Shown here piece after piece: positions 7,965 to 16,229 of a DNA stretch of 42,325 nucleotides. Origin of the DNA: a virus. The stretch lies in the IMG/VR virus record IMGVR_UViG_3300044811_000044, positions 1 through 42,325 of that record. One strand, written 5' to 3'. The notes under the pieces were generated by a model. It had not been told where the DNA came from. It made no database searches and worked only from the letters and a program-made list of their open reading frames with translations. The translations under genes and the position numbers were made by a program. Position 1 is the stretch's first letter, and every line of letters starts with the position of its first letter.

Positions 7965-8003
7965 AACAAAAAACCCCACCGGGGTTAATCGGTGGGGTTT
8001 CCA
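7965..8003 (-). terminator. Intrinsic terminator between scaffold and capsid genes
   Basis: The stem AAACCCCACCG with CGGTGGGGTTT (plus 7971-7981 and 7990-8000) has 11 perfect pairs and an 8-nt loop. On the minus strand it is followed by TTTTTTGTTG. The plus-strand side also ends in TTT but then continues with cytosines, so the leftward direction is favoured. Confidence 0.85.
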
Positions 8004-8053
8004 AATCTCCGCAAAGCCCGTCAAAGGACACTGCTGTCAACCTGACGTTCTTT

Positions 8054-9154
8054 CTAGGCGACTTTCGGCTGAGTGCGAGACCAATTCGCGAGAAGCGCTT
8101 GATACTGGGCAACCGCTTGGCTGTGGCCGCCGTGTTTTGGATCGTGGTATGCCTCGTGGAGAGGATTACTCTTATTCATGACGATGTCCTTGGCTCGGGT
8201 GCGATCATCGCCGCCAACTCCGCCGCCACTCTCGCCAGTTCCAGGTCTGACCATTTTGTCTTCACCGAGGAGTTTCGCGACTTTCGAGAGGGCGATGATG
8301 ACCTTGGGATTGTTTCCGATGGAGGGATCATTGACGTCGATCCCTACCGTTTGAGCTGCGCGCCGAGCGCCGGCCAGTTCCGCATCCATGTTCGCGCCGA
8401 ATGCCTGAACGACTTCTTCCTTTGCTTTTTGCTGGGCCTGGATCACCGACGATTGGCTCTTGCCGAACGCGGTCGCACCGAACTTCTGGTCGGCCGCGAA
8501 GAGCTCCTTCACCATTTCCGGGGGTGCGTTAAATTTGTGCATTATCCCCGCCATGGTCTGGACGTATTCGCCGTTCCAGAGGGAATCCGGAATGTCCTTC
8601 GGTTTCTCAAGAACGCCGTAACCGGCTGGATCTTTCGGTACATTGAGCAGCTCGCGCAGCCGACCGTTGAACGCTTCTTTGTCCGCTTCGCTCGCGTCCT
8701 TCGGTAACGGCATCAAACCTTTCTTTCCGTTGAGACTGACCGAATGAGCGAAAGCCGAGAGAAGCGCTTCATCGGTGTCGTACTTCGAGAAGGTGTCTTT
8801 GAACGGTCGAAGGTTTTCGGGCAATCGGTCGTAAGCAGTCTTGTCGATCTTTCCGTCTGAGCCGATCCAACCTTCGCGGAATGACTTTGATACGACTGGG
8901 GCGCCAGCTCCGGCAGTTCCTGCGGCTTGACCGCCTTGAACAGCTGTTCCAGTTCCACCGGTACTAGATGCGGCCGTGGACCCGTTTCCAGCCCCGCCAC
9001 CGCTTGAACTTGTGCCACCCGATAGAAGTGTGCCGCCACCCTGAGATCCAGCGCCAGCGCTCGAATTCGCCGTGCTGGCGGCCCCACCAGTTGCAGAACC
9101 AGTGCCACCGCCTGAGCCCTCACCGCCCTCTGGAGCATATAGGAATTTTGACAT
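8054..9154 (-). CDS. Head scaffolding protein
   Basis: The 366-residue protein has a low-complexity N-terminal third made almost only of Gly, Ser, Ala and Thr (residues about 10-88). A conserved domain follows (FREGWIGSDGKIDKTAYDRLPENL, LPKDASEADKEAFNGRLREL, NVPKDPAGYG). The C-terminal part is helical and charged. This domain order, and the position directly before the capsid gene, match podovirus scaffold proteins, which guide procapsid assembly and leave or are degraded afterwards. The extended Gly/Ser-rich arm is longer than usual, with no obvious function. A strong terminator follows the gene. Confidence 0.8.
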   Translation of the reverse strand: MSKFLYAPEGGEGSGGGTGSATGGAASTANSSAGAGSQGGGTLLSGGTSSSGGGAGNGSTAASSTGGTGTAVQGGQAAGTAGAGAPVVSKSFREGWIGSDGKIDKTAYDRLPENLRPFKDTFSKYDTDEALLSAFAHSVSLNGKKGLMPLPKDASEADKEAFNGRLRELLNVPKDPAGYGVLEKPKDIPDSLWNGEYVQTMAGIMHKFNAPPEMVKELFAADQKFGATAFGKSQSSVIQAQQKAKEEVVQAFGANMDAELAGARRAAQTVGIDVNDPSIGNNPKVIIALSKVAKLLGEDKMVRPGTGESGGGVGGDDRTRAKDIVMNKSNPLHEAYHDPKHGGHSQAVAQYQALLANWSRTQPKVA

Positions 9155-9163
9155 ACGGTTGGT

Positions 9164-9745
9164 TTAAGCGTCGAACTCTTCGGTGTCAGCCTTGGCTTCT
9201 GGCTTTTCCGTCAGGTGCGTTTTACGGGTCGAAAGAAGCGCCTCCTCCTTGTACTCGTGAATCCGCGAGCGGCCAGTGATCGGATCGATCACCGTTGTTC
9301 GTTTCGTGACGACGCCCTTTCCGATGACGCCGTACTTCTGCTTAAACGTGTTCGGCTTATTGTCGCGGAGCCACTCGACATAGCGGGGGGTCTTGTCCCC
9401 TTGGCGGATGTTTTGCCGCGGCGGCGCCGGAATCGAAGCATTGAACTCCGGGGTGTTCTCCGAAGCGACGAGATCCGCTCCAGGGGTGTCAGAAACGATC
9501 ACTTGGTCGGTGTCGAATTCGATGTTCTCGTCCGAGAGGAACTGAACGACCTGACTGTGGAAGCGCGCGCGCAGGTCCGCATCGGGATAGACGATTCGCT
9601 TTTCCTGGAGGCTAGCTACGGTGATCGTAGACCCTCCCTCGGTTCGGGTGATCGTGTTGTCCTCGAGGAGATCCCAAGAAACGTTTGATTTAACGGGAGC
9701 GGGAGCAGGAGTTTTTTCCTGGGTAGTGGTTGTTTTTTTAGCCAT
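9164..9745 (-). CDS. Conserved phage virion-region protein of unknown function
   Basis: A 193-residue charged protein starting MAKKTTTTQEKTP, with a beta-rich centre (TITRTEGGSTITVASLQEKRIVYP), an Asp-rich middle and a basic block PRYVEWLRDNKPNTFKQKYG. No family is recognised. It lies between the Bbp19-position gene and the scaffold gene in the head block, so a head-assembly role is likely. Spacing to both neighbours is under ten bases, consistent with one transcript. Confidence 0.65.
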   Translation of the reverse strand: MAKKTTTTQEKTPAPAPVKSNVSWDLLEDNTITRTEGGSTITVASLQEKRIVYPDADLRARFHSQVVQFLSDENIEFDTDQVIVSDTPGADLVASENTPEFNASIPAPPRQNIRQGDKTPRYVEWLRDNKPNTFKQKYGVIGKGVVTKRTTVIDPITGRSRIHEYKEEALLSTRKTHLTEKPEAKADTEEFDA

Positions 9746-9749
9746 GGCT

Positions 9750-10061
9750 TTAACGTATGACCTGTGGTGGTTTGGCGAGTTCGTCGAAGTCTTTATTCAC
9801 GAGCTCACGGATCTGAAGAAAGAAGCAGCGGTAGCCCTCGTTCACCGCAAAGGAAAGATCATCCTTTGGGCCCATTGTCGCCGGGAAGGTGCTGCGGTTT
9901 TGGAAGGAGATATCCTCAAGGTAGGTCCAGACCGCGACCTGCTGAGGTGTAAGGAGAGGGTCTCCCTTCCTTCCGAAGACTTGCCGGAATGCGTGACAGA
10001 GGCGGCGAACTTCGGCGTTGGCCTCCACCTTACTCTCACCGGCGCGTTTTATTGGGTTCAT
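9750..10061 (-). CDS. Small head-region protein, possibly Bbp19-like
   Basis: A 103-residue protein with VRRLCHAFRQVFGRKGDPLL near residue 18 and a final helical block, YRCFFLQIRELVNKDFDEL. The F-x-x-V-F-G opening followed by a short helical body resembles Bbp19-type proteins that lie after the portal gene in many podoviruses. The similarity is moderate and I cannot confirm it. The ATG overlaps the portal stop by four bases (ATGA). Confidence 0.65.
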   Translation of the reverse strand: MNPIKRAGESKVEANAEVRRLCHAFRQVFGRKGDPLLTPQQVAVWTYLEDISFQNRSTFPATMGPKDDLSFAVNEGYRCFFLQIRELVNKDFDELAKPPQVIR

Positions 10062-11785
10062 GCGGCCCCTGCTACGGGTATCAGCGGCTGCGAGAAGGCG
10101 GCCATAGCCTGATCTTGAATCTCAGGTGGAGCGGACCCTAAGTCGCCGCCGGCTTTAGCGAGGGCCTGCGCGTTCGCGATCGAGGCTTGCGCCTGCTGCT
10201 GCTGCGCGCGGGCGGCGCGCATCGCATCCCGGTCCTTCTCATCGCGGAGCCAATCGGGATTGAGTGAAAGGTTATTCGCAATTCCGAGGAAGAGTTTATC
10301 CGAGTCGAGGTTATCCAGAACCTCGGGAGCAATGTTCACGAGCGGCCCAACGATGCCCATGAATTCTACAAAAGCCTGGTTCTGGAGCGCCTTGATCGCG
10401 AGAGCGACCTTCGAAGTGTAGGTAACCTGAGGAAGGATGAGTTCTGTCCCGCGGCCGTCTGCCGATGGGATCTTGGCTTGCGCTGGCGGATCCTCGAACA
10501 TCCCGGCGCGGTAAGCGATCCCGAAGCAGCGAGAAAGAAACGGATTTAAAAACTCCGTCGTGAGGCGCGCGAAGGTCGGAGAGAAGAGAACCAATTTTTC
10601 AGCTACTCGCTGCATCGTCTCGTAAGCCGTCATCTTCTGAGTCTGCTGCGCGAACATCTGGAAGAGGTCGTTATGGAACGCGCGGCGGATCAGCTCCTGT
10701 TTGGACTTCACCCGCTCTTGGCCGATGTCGTAGCGACCCTGCGTGAGCCATTCCTTTGGAAGCGCGGCCGGTTCGTTTGGATTGAAGACGGTCACCCCGC
10801 CGGCTCGCACATCGACTTGTCCGGCCAGTGAATCAGGAAAGAGCATCCGCGGGAACGCCGCCACTTCGGCCAGCGCGTCCATGTTCATCTCGATAAAGTT
10901 GACCTGACGAATCGTCGCCAAGGCATCGATAGAGGGACTGTAGCCGTAAACCTCATCTCCCCAGGTCAGATAACGGCTGACCATGTAGGGCATTTCGTCG
11001 AAGCCCTCGTTCGAGACGACCGTCTTGTCCTCAACGCAAACATAGATACTCGCGATAGGCTTATTTGGCCCGGTCTGGGCGCCGGGCTGCCGGTCTGCTT
11101 CCGCGCGCGGATAAACCGCGTGGATAAAGGTGTATTTCTTATCGAGGCTTTTGCCGTCGGTGTTCGCGTAATCCTTTTTCAGCTTCGGCCCTAACTTCTC
11201 GACGTCGAACTTTTTCCCCGCCTGCCGGACCGTGAGCTTGAACTCACGAAAAACAGTGTCGACCGTGCCCTCGTCGTCCTCTGCGATGCAATAGGTGCCG
11301 ATCGGGTGAGACGAGCAATTGAAGAGGGATTTCTTTCCCTGAGCCACGAAGAGGTTGCAGGTACCCATGCCGCCACGATCCAAATAGAACTCGTGAACCT
11401 CGGTGTAGAAGTTGGACCGCGCGAGTTCGCGCATTACGACGTCTGAACACGACTGATACCAGCGGGAGAGCTCACTGGGGACGCCACCAGGCTGCTTTTT
11501 AATGTGCTCGGGGGCCTCGTAGCCGGCCCAGCGCTCACTGGCTGGCGTGATATATTGGAGCTGTCCCGCGCCAAGGACGAGGTTCGCGTCGACTGCGGTT
11601 GTATCGAAGAGATCCGCGAGCTGTGTGGAGTCCGGCGTGATCGTCTTAGATAGGATCTGGTTTTTTCGCGGCTGGATATAGTCGGCGAGGTTTTGCCAGA
11701 GGCTATCCCAGGGTTGACGATCCGCCTTGAGCGAGTCGTTGCGCTTGATAATCGAGACTGCAAGCGGATCGGTTTGAGAGGCCAT
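10058..11785 (-). CDS. Portal (head-tail connector) protein, gp8-like
   Basis: The 575 residues follow the T7-type connector: N-terminal DSLWQNLADYIQPRKNQIL, GMGTCNLFVAQG, MPYMVSRYLTWGDEVYGYSPS, and a C-terminal helical part ending in a Gln/Ala-rich barrel-like tail (RAARAQQQQAQASIANAQAL). Length and order fit the dodecameric portal that packages DNA with TerL and holds the tail. It is encoded downstream of the large terminase, with two small conserved genes between them. The stop overlaps the next gene. Confidence 0.9.
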   Translation of the reverse strand: MASQTDPLAVSIIKRNDSLKADRQPWDSLWQNLADYIQPRKNQILSKTITPDSTQLADLFDTTAVDANLVLGAGQLQYITPASERWAGYEAPEHIKKQPGGVPSELSRWYQSCSDVVMRELARSNFYTEVHEFYLDRGGMGTCNLFVAQGKKSLFNCSSHPIGTYCIAEDDEGTVDTVFREFKLTVRQAGKKFDVEKLGPKLKKDYANTDGKSLDKKYTFIHAVYPRAEADRQPGAQTGPNKPIASIYVCVEDKTVVSNEGFDEMPYMVSRYLTWGDEVYGYSPSIDALATIRQVNFIEMNMDALAEVAAFPRMLFPDSLAGQVDVRAGGVTVFNPNEPAALPKEWLTQGRYDIGQERVKSKQELIRRAFHNDLFQMFAQQTQKMTAYETMQRVAEKLVLFSPTFARLTTEFLNPFLSRCFGIAYRAGMFEDPPAQAKIPSADGRGTELILPQVTYTSKVALAIKALQNQAFVEFMGIVGPLVNIAPEVLDNLDSDKLFLGIANNLSLNPDWLRDEKDRDAMRAARAQQQQAQASIANAQALAKAGGDLGSAPPEIQDQAMAAFSQPLIPVAGAA

Positions 11786-11787
11786 AA

Positions 11788-12054
11788 TTACCCGCCGAGC
11801 AAGGTCTTTGTCTGGAGCTGTGGAAATCCTGAGGTTCCGGCCGTGCCGCCGGTCTCACCGGCAAGGATCGTCGATTGGAGCCCTTTGCGCCTAGCGTTCT
11901 GGAGCTTCACGTCAGCGGATGCCTGTTGTACGTCGGTATTCGTCGAAGTGACTGGAGGAATGGGCGGAGGGACAGCGGCCTGTCTTGGAGCTCCGCCGCC
12001 GCCCATGAAGCGAAATGTTACCCGTTCGAGGAAATGGGGGATTTGAGTGCGCAT
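11788..12054 (-). CDS. Small conserved phage protein with KTLLGG C-terminus
   Basis: An 88-residue protein with a Pro-rich N-terminal third (PPPIPPVTS) and the motif ARRKGLQSTILAGETGG, ending FPQLQTKTLLGG. The pattern of a Pro-rich stretch, a basic RRKG-x-x-ST-I-L-G and a final KTLLG is common to small phage proteins near terminase and portal genes. Their function is unknown. It overlaps the 3' end of the upstream gene by 37 bases. Confidence comes from the recognisable motif and the gene order. Confidence 0.7.
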   Translation of the reverse strand: MRTQIPHFLERVTFRFMGGGGAPRQAAVPPPIPPVTSTNTDVQQASADVKLQNARRKGLQSTILAGETGGTAGTSGFPQLQTKTLLGG

Positions 12055-12341
12055 AGACGGGAGAATCGCTCGAAATCGTAGGTTCTGGTTGAGAAATCGC
12101 CCCGTAGCCCGCGCGTGAAAGCAATCCGCTTAAGGCCTCGAGGTGCTAATTCGCAGAACCTTTGAAGCGGTTCCTTTCCAATGGCAAGGAAGATGAAAAG
12201 CGCGGAGTCCTGCATCTCGGCAAGGATCAGGCAATCCTGATCGGCGTAGACGTAGCCGTTCGAATAATACCAATCGAAAGCCACGGCAGGGTCATAGCCA
12301 TGGCTTTGGAGCAGTGCAACCGCGCGCGAGTACGGGCTCAT
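12018..12341 (-). CDS. Small conserved protein between terminase and portal
   Basis: The 107 residues show a pattern seen in short phage proteins near the large terminase gene: a hydrophobic centre (CLILAEMQDSALFIFLAIGK), then FCELAPRGLKRIAFTRGLRGD, then an aromatic YDFERFSRL. No activity is assigned to this family. The ATG overlaps the TerL stop by four bases (ATGA), so it is likely co-translated with TerL. Confidence 0.7.
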   Translation of the reverse strand: MSPYSRAVALLQSHGYDPAVAFDWYYSNGYVYADQDCLILAEMQDSALFIFLAIGKEPLQRFCELAPRGLKRIAFTRGLRGDFSTRTYDFERFSRLCALKSPISSNG

Positions 12342-13993
12342 CGAATGCCTCGGACCACGTTGAACTTTGGTCCCTCGCGGCTACCTGATACGACGTTTGG
12401 CCGGGAAAGTCCGGTCTGGACGTGGAACTGACCGCGGCGATTCTCGCGAGCTCCAAGGCCAGCTTCGAGCATTCCGCGCGAATGCGCCTCCGCGAAGGTG
12501 CGCAGCGCGTCAGCGCCGTGCGATGACTGATCGTGTACCGGATTTTCCGTGATCTTTCCACCTACGGCTTCAACTACGGTGTGATATCCAGAGAGCGCAG
12601 AGAGTCCCGCAGGAAGGATCAGTTTTGAGGGGAGGATCACGTCCTTCGAGCAGTTGGTTGCATGGAAGAAGAAGCGCGGGAGGAGGGAGCGAAGATGCTG
12701 GATTCCGACCCAGAAGTCAGGAGTGCGGGGCACGATCGCGATGTCTTTGAGGCCGGCGGCGATCAGCATGTCACGCCACGACTTGTTGCCGGCCAGTTTG
12801 ATCACGTGGGCCGCGTCGTGGGGTAAATAGTGCTTCGTTATCTTCCGGTCGTAGTGTCGCTCCCACTCTAGCATTTTCGCTGCGTAATAGGCCGGCTTTT
12901 CGCCGTGGAAGGTGGCGTAATCGACCGCGAGGATGTCCAGCCCCACCGGCTGTAGGAGCCAAATACAGGTGTAATCCGAGACTCCGATGTCCCATGAGGT
13001 GATGAGTGCGCCGTGTCCCTCGATCACAAAATCTCGGATCCTACCCTGCTGCCGGAGCGCCAAGATCTCTTTGCCGTAGATCGCACCCGGCCGAATTGCC
13101 TGCAGTGCTTCCTCGGCCGTCCCGGGATACTGCCTAGCCATGTCGACCTCAGGGGTCGCGGCTTTCTTCACGTACCAATGCTTTTGCTCAGGCGTGAGCT
13201 TTATCCCGCATTGCTTCTCTAGCTCGGCGAAGTAATCCGCGTGCTCTTTGAGGATCTTGATCGGCCCAAAGAGCGGGAGCGTGTAGAGTGGTTCTCGCCA
13301 CCAGGCGAAGAAATGGAACTTCCAATCGAGCGCGGTCTCGGGATTTGCTCCCGAAGCCTGTGCCTGGCGGACCAGTTGATAGTTGAGCCCGTAGCGGCCG
13401 CCCTCGTGGGTTGATTCGACGATGATCACGTTGCCAGGGTGCACCGTGTTGAACGAGCCGGCGGCTATTTCAGACGCCTTTTCCGGGGTTTCCGAAGCGA
13501 TGTAACCCAGTTCCGAGACGTGGAGGAAGTTGACCGTGCCGCCGCGCAGCGACGTGCCGCACCAGATTTTCGAACCATTCGTGAACTCGAGCTCCTCGGT
13601 GTTCTCTTTCACGAGCCTCACGGCCTGCTTGATCAGAGCCCCGAGTTGCGCGGTCGCGGGGTCGTCCGGGTCGTCCAGGTGATCGTAAGCGTATTTGATC
13701 TTTGCCAGCTTCTTTTTCGCGTCGTCCTTCGTCCGATCGATGATGCCGCAGGTTTGATCCTTCGTGAAGATATCGCGATCGAGTTGAAGGAGGCCGACAA
13801 ACGTGGAGATCCCGATTTGGCGCACCTTCAGTACCATGTTAAGGTACCAAAGGCTGCGCAGTAGTTCATCCTGAGCCCAGCGGAGACGAAACTTTCGTTT
13901 CGTCCCGTTTTGGTCCTGAACCCAATATAAGTTATTGAGCCTCCAGAAGCGGCTTTTGAGCTTCTTGACCAGTGCTTGCTCTTCCGGGGTCAA
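12338..13993 (-). CDS. Terminase large subunit
   Basis: The 551-residue packaging motor has a variant Walker A motif, KVRQIGIST (residues 56-64). A Walker B-like strand ends in Glu161 (NFLHVSEL), and the coupling motif IVESTHEG is at 191-198. The RNase H-like nuclease follows, with Asp335 (SWDIGVSD), Asp393 (PHDA) and Asp495 (HGADALRTF). It cuts concatemeric DNA and drives it into the procapsid through the portal at 10058..11785. The start is a TTG at 13993 that overlaps the upstream stop (TTGA); no better ATG is available near the conserved N-terminus. TerS lies far upstream at 21789..22454. Confidence 0.9.
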   Translation of the reverse strand: MTPEEQALVKKLKSRFWRLNNLYWVQDQNGTKRKFRLRWAQDELLRSLWYLNMVLKVRQIGISTFVGLLQLDRDIFTKDQTCGIIDRTKDDAKKKLAKIKYAYDHLDDPDDPATAQLGALIKQAVRLVKENTEELEFTNGSKIWCGTSLRGGTVNFLHVSELGYIASETPEKASEIAAGSFNTVHPGNVIIVESTHEGGRYGLNYQLVRQAQASGANPETALDWKFHFFAWWREPLYTLPLFGPIKILKEHADYFAELEKQCGIKLTPEQKHWYVKKAATPEVDMARQYPGTAEEALQAIRPGAIYGKEILALRQQGRIRDFVIEGHGALITSWDIGVSDYTCIWLLQPVGLDILAVDYATFHGEKPAYYAAKMLEWERHYDRKITKHYLPHDAAHVIKLAGNKSWRDMLIAAGLKDIAIVPRTPDFWVGIQHLRSLLPRFFFHATNCSKDVILPSKLILPAGLSALSGYHTVVEAVGGKITENPVHDQSSHGADALRTFAEAHSRGMLEAGLGARENRRGQFHVQTGLSRPNVVSGSREGPKFNVVRGIR

Positions 13994-16215
13994 TTGACGT
14001 TTGCGGTCGTCACTGAGAACGGATGCTCGTCGTCATCGAACTCGAGGGGCTCGCCGCCAATAAAATACCAAAGGTTTGTCTCGTCGGTCGATCCTGGTGG
14101 ATTGGGGAGATTGAACCAGCTTGAGTCACTGGAGACGCCGTTCATGACCCAGTTGATTATCCGCCCTCGCTTCATTCCGAAGTCGACCGAGGTGACGATG
14201 AAGGAACGCTCGTTGACGGTGCATGCAATGACGTCTTCCGCTCTCGTGTCCACTAGGCGAAGGTACTCGGTCAATTGGTCCCCCACCGAGACGATGAAAA
14301 TATGCGCGTTCTCGCCGCGGCTAGTGACGATGATCCCGTTGATCGAACCGAAGGCCGAATCATTCTTTCCGGTGTTCGGATCGATCGGCATGTGGGGCCC
14401 AGCCCGCCAATCAGAGAAACGCTGAAGTGTAACGTGGGTAAGATTCTTCGCGATGAACTTGGAAGCGATGATGCCGCCGGGGCCGACCGGCTCCCAGGAA
14501 TAGCGAGAAAGGAGGGGTGATGTGTCCAGGACGGTCAATTTACCGTCTTCGCCGGCGATCCAGGCCTTCCAATAATCTTTCGACCAGCGCTCGTGTTGGA
14601 GGACGCAGCAGACAAAGTTAGCCCCCTGGATGTCGTAGATCGCGTTCACGACTGGCTCGATCGATGGATCCTCGTCAAAGGTGGGGGGATAATTGCCGGC
14701 GTCTTCCTGCTTAAGAATGCTCTCCCATCCGTCCTGGCTGGCCTGGGTGTAGTCGGCCCGCACTCGAGCGAAGAACTTGGTCAGGTCGATCACCGCTACT
14801 TTGCCGGCCACTTTCGATGTGACTACGGCGATGCCTTTCGTCGCGAAGATCCAGCCCCAAGGCTGATCATCCCCTTCGCCTTCGAAGGATAGAGACTTGC
14901 GCACCCAGTCTTTGGAGAGGTCGATTTGTCCGAGATCCTGGTTGGCTGTCTGACTGGGCCCGATCCACGAACCGTTTGCCGCTGCGGCTACCGAGTTCGG
15001 GAAGTCAAACGGAAGATCCCGCACGCCAATGAGGTTAAATCCTGACCATGATCCCTGATTCGGCTGCGCGGTGCGCTGCATCGTGTGACTCGGCAGCCAT
15101 TTCCCTTCGCAAGCGACCACTGCGTATTTGCCGGCGCCAGTCTTTGGATTGATACCCACGACGAAGAGGATCTCGTTGGACGTCGAGAGAGCCATGGCCG
15201 TGATCTCGAAACCGACATTGCAGGTTGGGTATGGCCAATCGTCGGAGCCGCGTGAGGTCTGCGTGCCCGACGGCCAAATGTCGCCAGCGGCGTTACCCAT
15301 GAGCGCCTCGTTGCATTCAATGCCCTGGCTTCGACAGCTGGCCGTGAACGGAAGCGTCAGCTTGTAGCCGGCGTGGACCGGATCGGGTTTAAATCCGGTG
15401 AGATCTCCGTTTGGCCGGCTGACCGCAACCCCGTTATAGGCCGCATAGGTCTGGATCCGAAACGAGTTCAGGTCAGTCTTTGTCTTGCGGGCAACCAGTC
15501 CATTGCCCGTTTCGCTCCAAAAGTTGTTCCACTTGTCGGTGGGGGTTCCAAACTCGTAGTTCTGCGCGCGAGCGTATGGGATATCCGAGTGCTTTGTGGT
15601 CGGCGCTGGATTCGTGGGCCTGGTGGCTGCGTCCGCGCCGTCCCATTTCGGACCGAGACGGTTAGAGACGGCGTCCGCATCCATTGGCCACAGCTCCGAC
15701 ACTGGAGGAGTGACGACGTCATCAGCTTTGAACTTGATTTGATACGGTCCCTCGGAGACTAGGGAAGCGAGCTCCTTTGAGCCTAGAATGAGCTTTGAGC
15801 CCACGGGCTGGGTGAAGGGTGCCCCACCGTTAAAAACGATCGTAGCGTCGTCCGTAGGCGGCAAGGTGCCGACAATGCTGACCTCGAACTCTGGCGATAT
15901 CTGCCACTGGTCCTTGGCTTCATCGTCTGCGGCCGTAGTACGGACAACCCATGTGCCAGGCCGAGGGAATGTGAAACTCGCGACCTTTCGGGATAAACTC
16001 TTGTCGCCCACCAAGGCTCCATCCGTCCAGCCTGCCACTGTATCTCCATCTGGTTCCCAGGACCATTTCCCCTCTGGATTCTTGATCTCCATCCAGTGCT
16101 CGAAAAGGTCTCTATCTGGATCGGTTGCGCGGCCGGTGAATTGCAACGTTGAGCCGACCTCAAGGAGACCGGGTGCTGTTGGAGGGATGAGGTTAACGGT
16201 CGGGCGAGAGCTCAT
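13990..16215 (-). CDS. Ig/PKD-like plus beta-propeller-like tail-associated protein
   Basis: A 741-residue protein. Residues about 5-112 look like a PKD/Ig-type domain (a Val-Gly-Ser-x-Leu-x-Phe strand, DPDRDLFEHW, and the PGTWVVRTTAAD closing strand). From about 280 onwards, repeated four-stranded blocks are visible (EILFVVGINPKTGAGKYAVV, GWIFATKGIAVVTSKVAGKV, GENAHIFIVSVGDQL), suggesting a beta-propeller. No catalytic family is recognised. It sits beside the fucosidase-like fibre and overlaps TerL by four bases. A receptor-binding or baseplate-like role is inferred from its neighbours. Confidence 0.65.
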   Translation of the reverse strand: MSSRPTVNLIPPTAPGLLEVGSTLQFTGRATDPDRDLFEHWMEIKNPEGKWSWEPDGDTVAGWTDGALVGDKSLSRKVASFTFPRPGTWVVRTTAADDEAKDQWQISPEFEVSIVGTLPPTDDATIVFNGGAPFTQPVGSKLILGSKELASLVSEGPYQIKFKADDVVTPPVSELWPMDADAVSNRLGPKWDGADAATRPTNPAPTTKHSDIPYARAQNYEFGTPTDKWNNFWSETGNGLVARKTKTDLNSFRIQTYAAYNGVAVSRPNGDLTGFKPDPVHAGYKLTLPFTASCRSQGIECNEALMGNAAGDIWPSGTQTSRGSDDWPYPTCNVGFEITAMALSTSNEILFVVGINPKTGAGKYAVVACEGKWLPSHTMQRTAQPNQGSWSGFNLIGVRDLPFDFPNSVAAAANGSWIGPSQTANQDLGQIDLSKDWVRKSLSFEGEGDDQPWGWIFATKGIAVVTSKVAGKVAVIDLTKFFARVRADYTQASQDGWESILKQEDAGNYPPTFDEDPSIEPVVNAIYDIQGANFVCCVLQHERWSKDYWKAWIAGEDGKLTVLDTSPLLSRYSWEPVGPGGIIASKFIAKNLTHVTLQRFSDWRAGPHMPIDPNTGKNDSAFGSINGIIVTSRGENAHIFIVSVGDQLTEYLRLVDTRAEDVIACTVNERSFIVTSVDFGMKRGRIINWVMNGVSSDSSWFNLPNPPGSTDETNLWYFIGGEPLEFDDDEHPFSVTTANVN

Positions 16216-16229
16216 AATTGTTTTACGTT

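Noticed and set aside
7856-8707. 283-residue antisense frame opposite scaffold
   Set aside because: Opposite a clear scaffold gene and across the terminator. No motif and no ribosome site.
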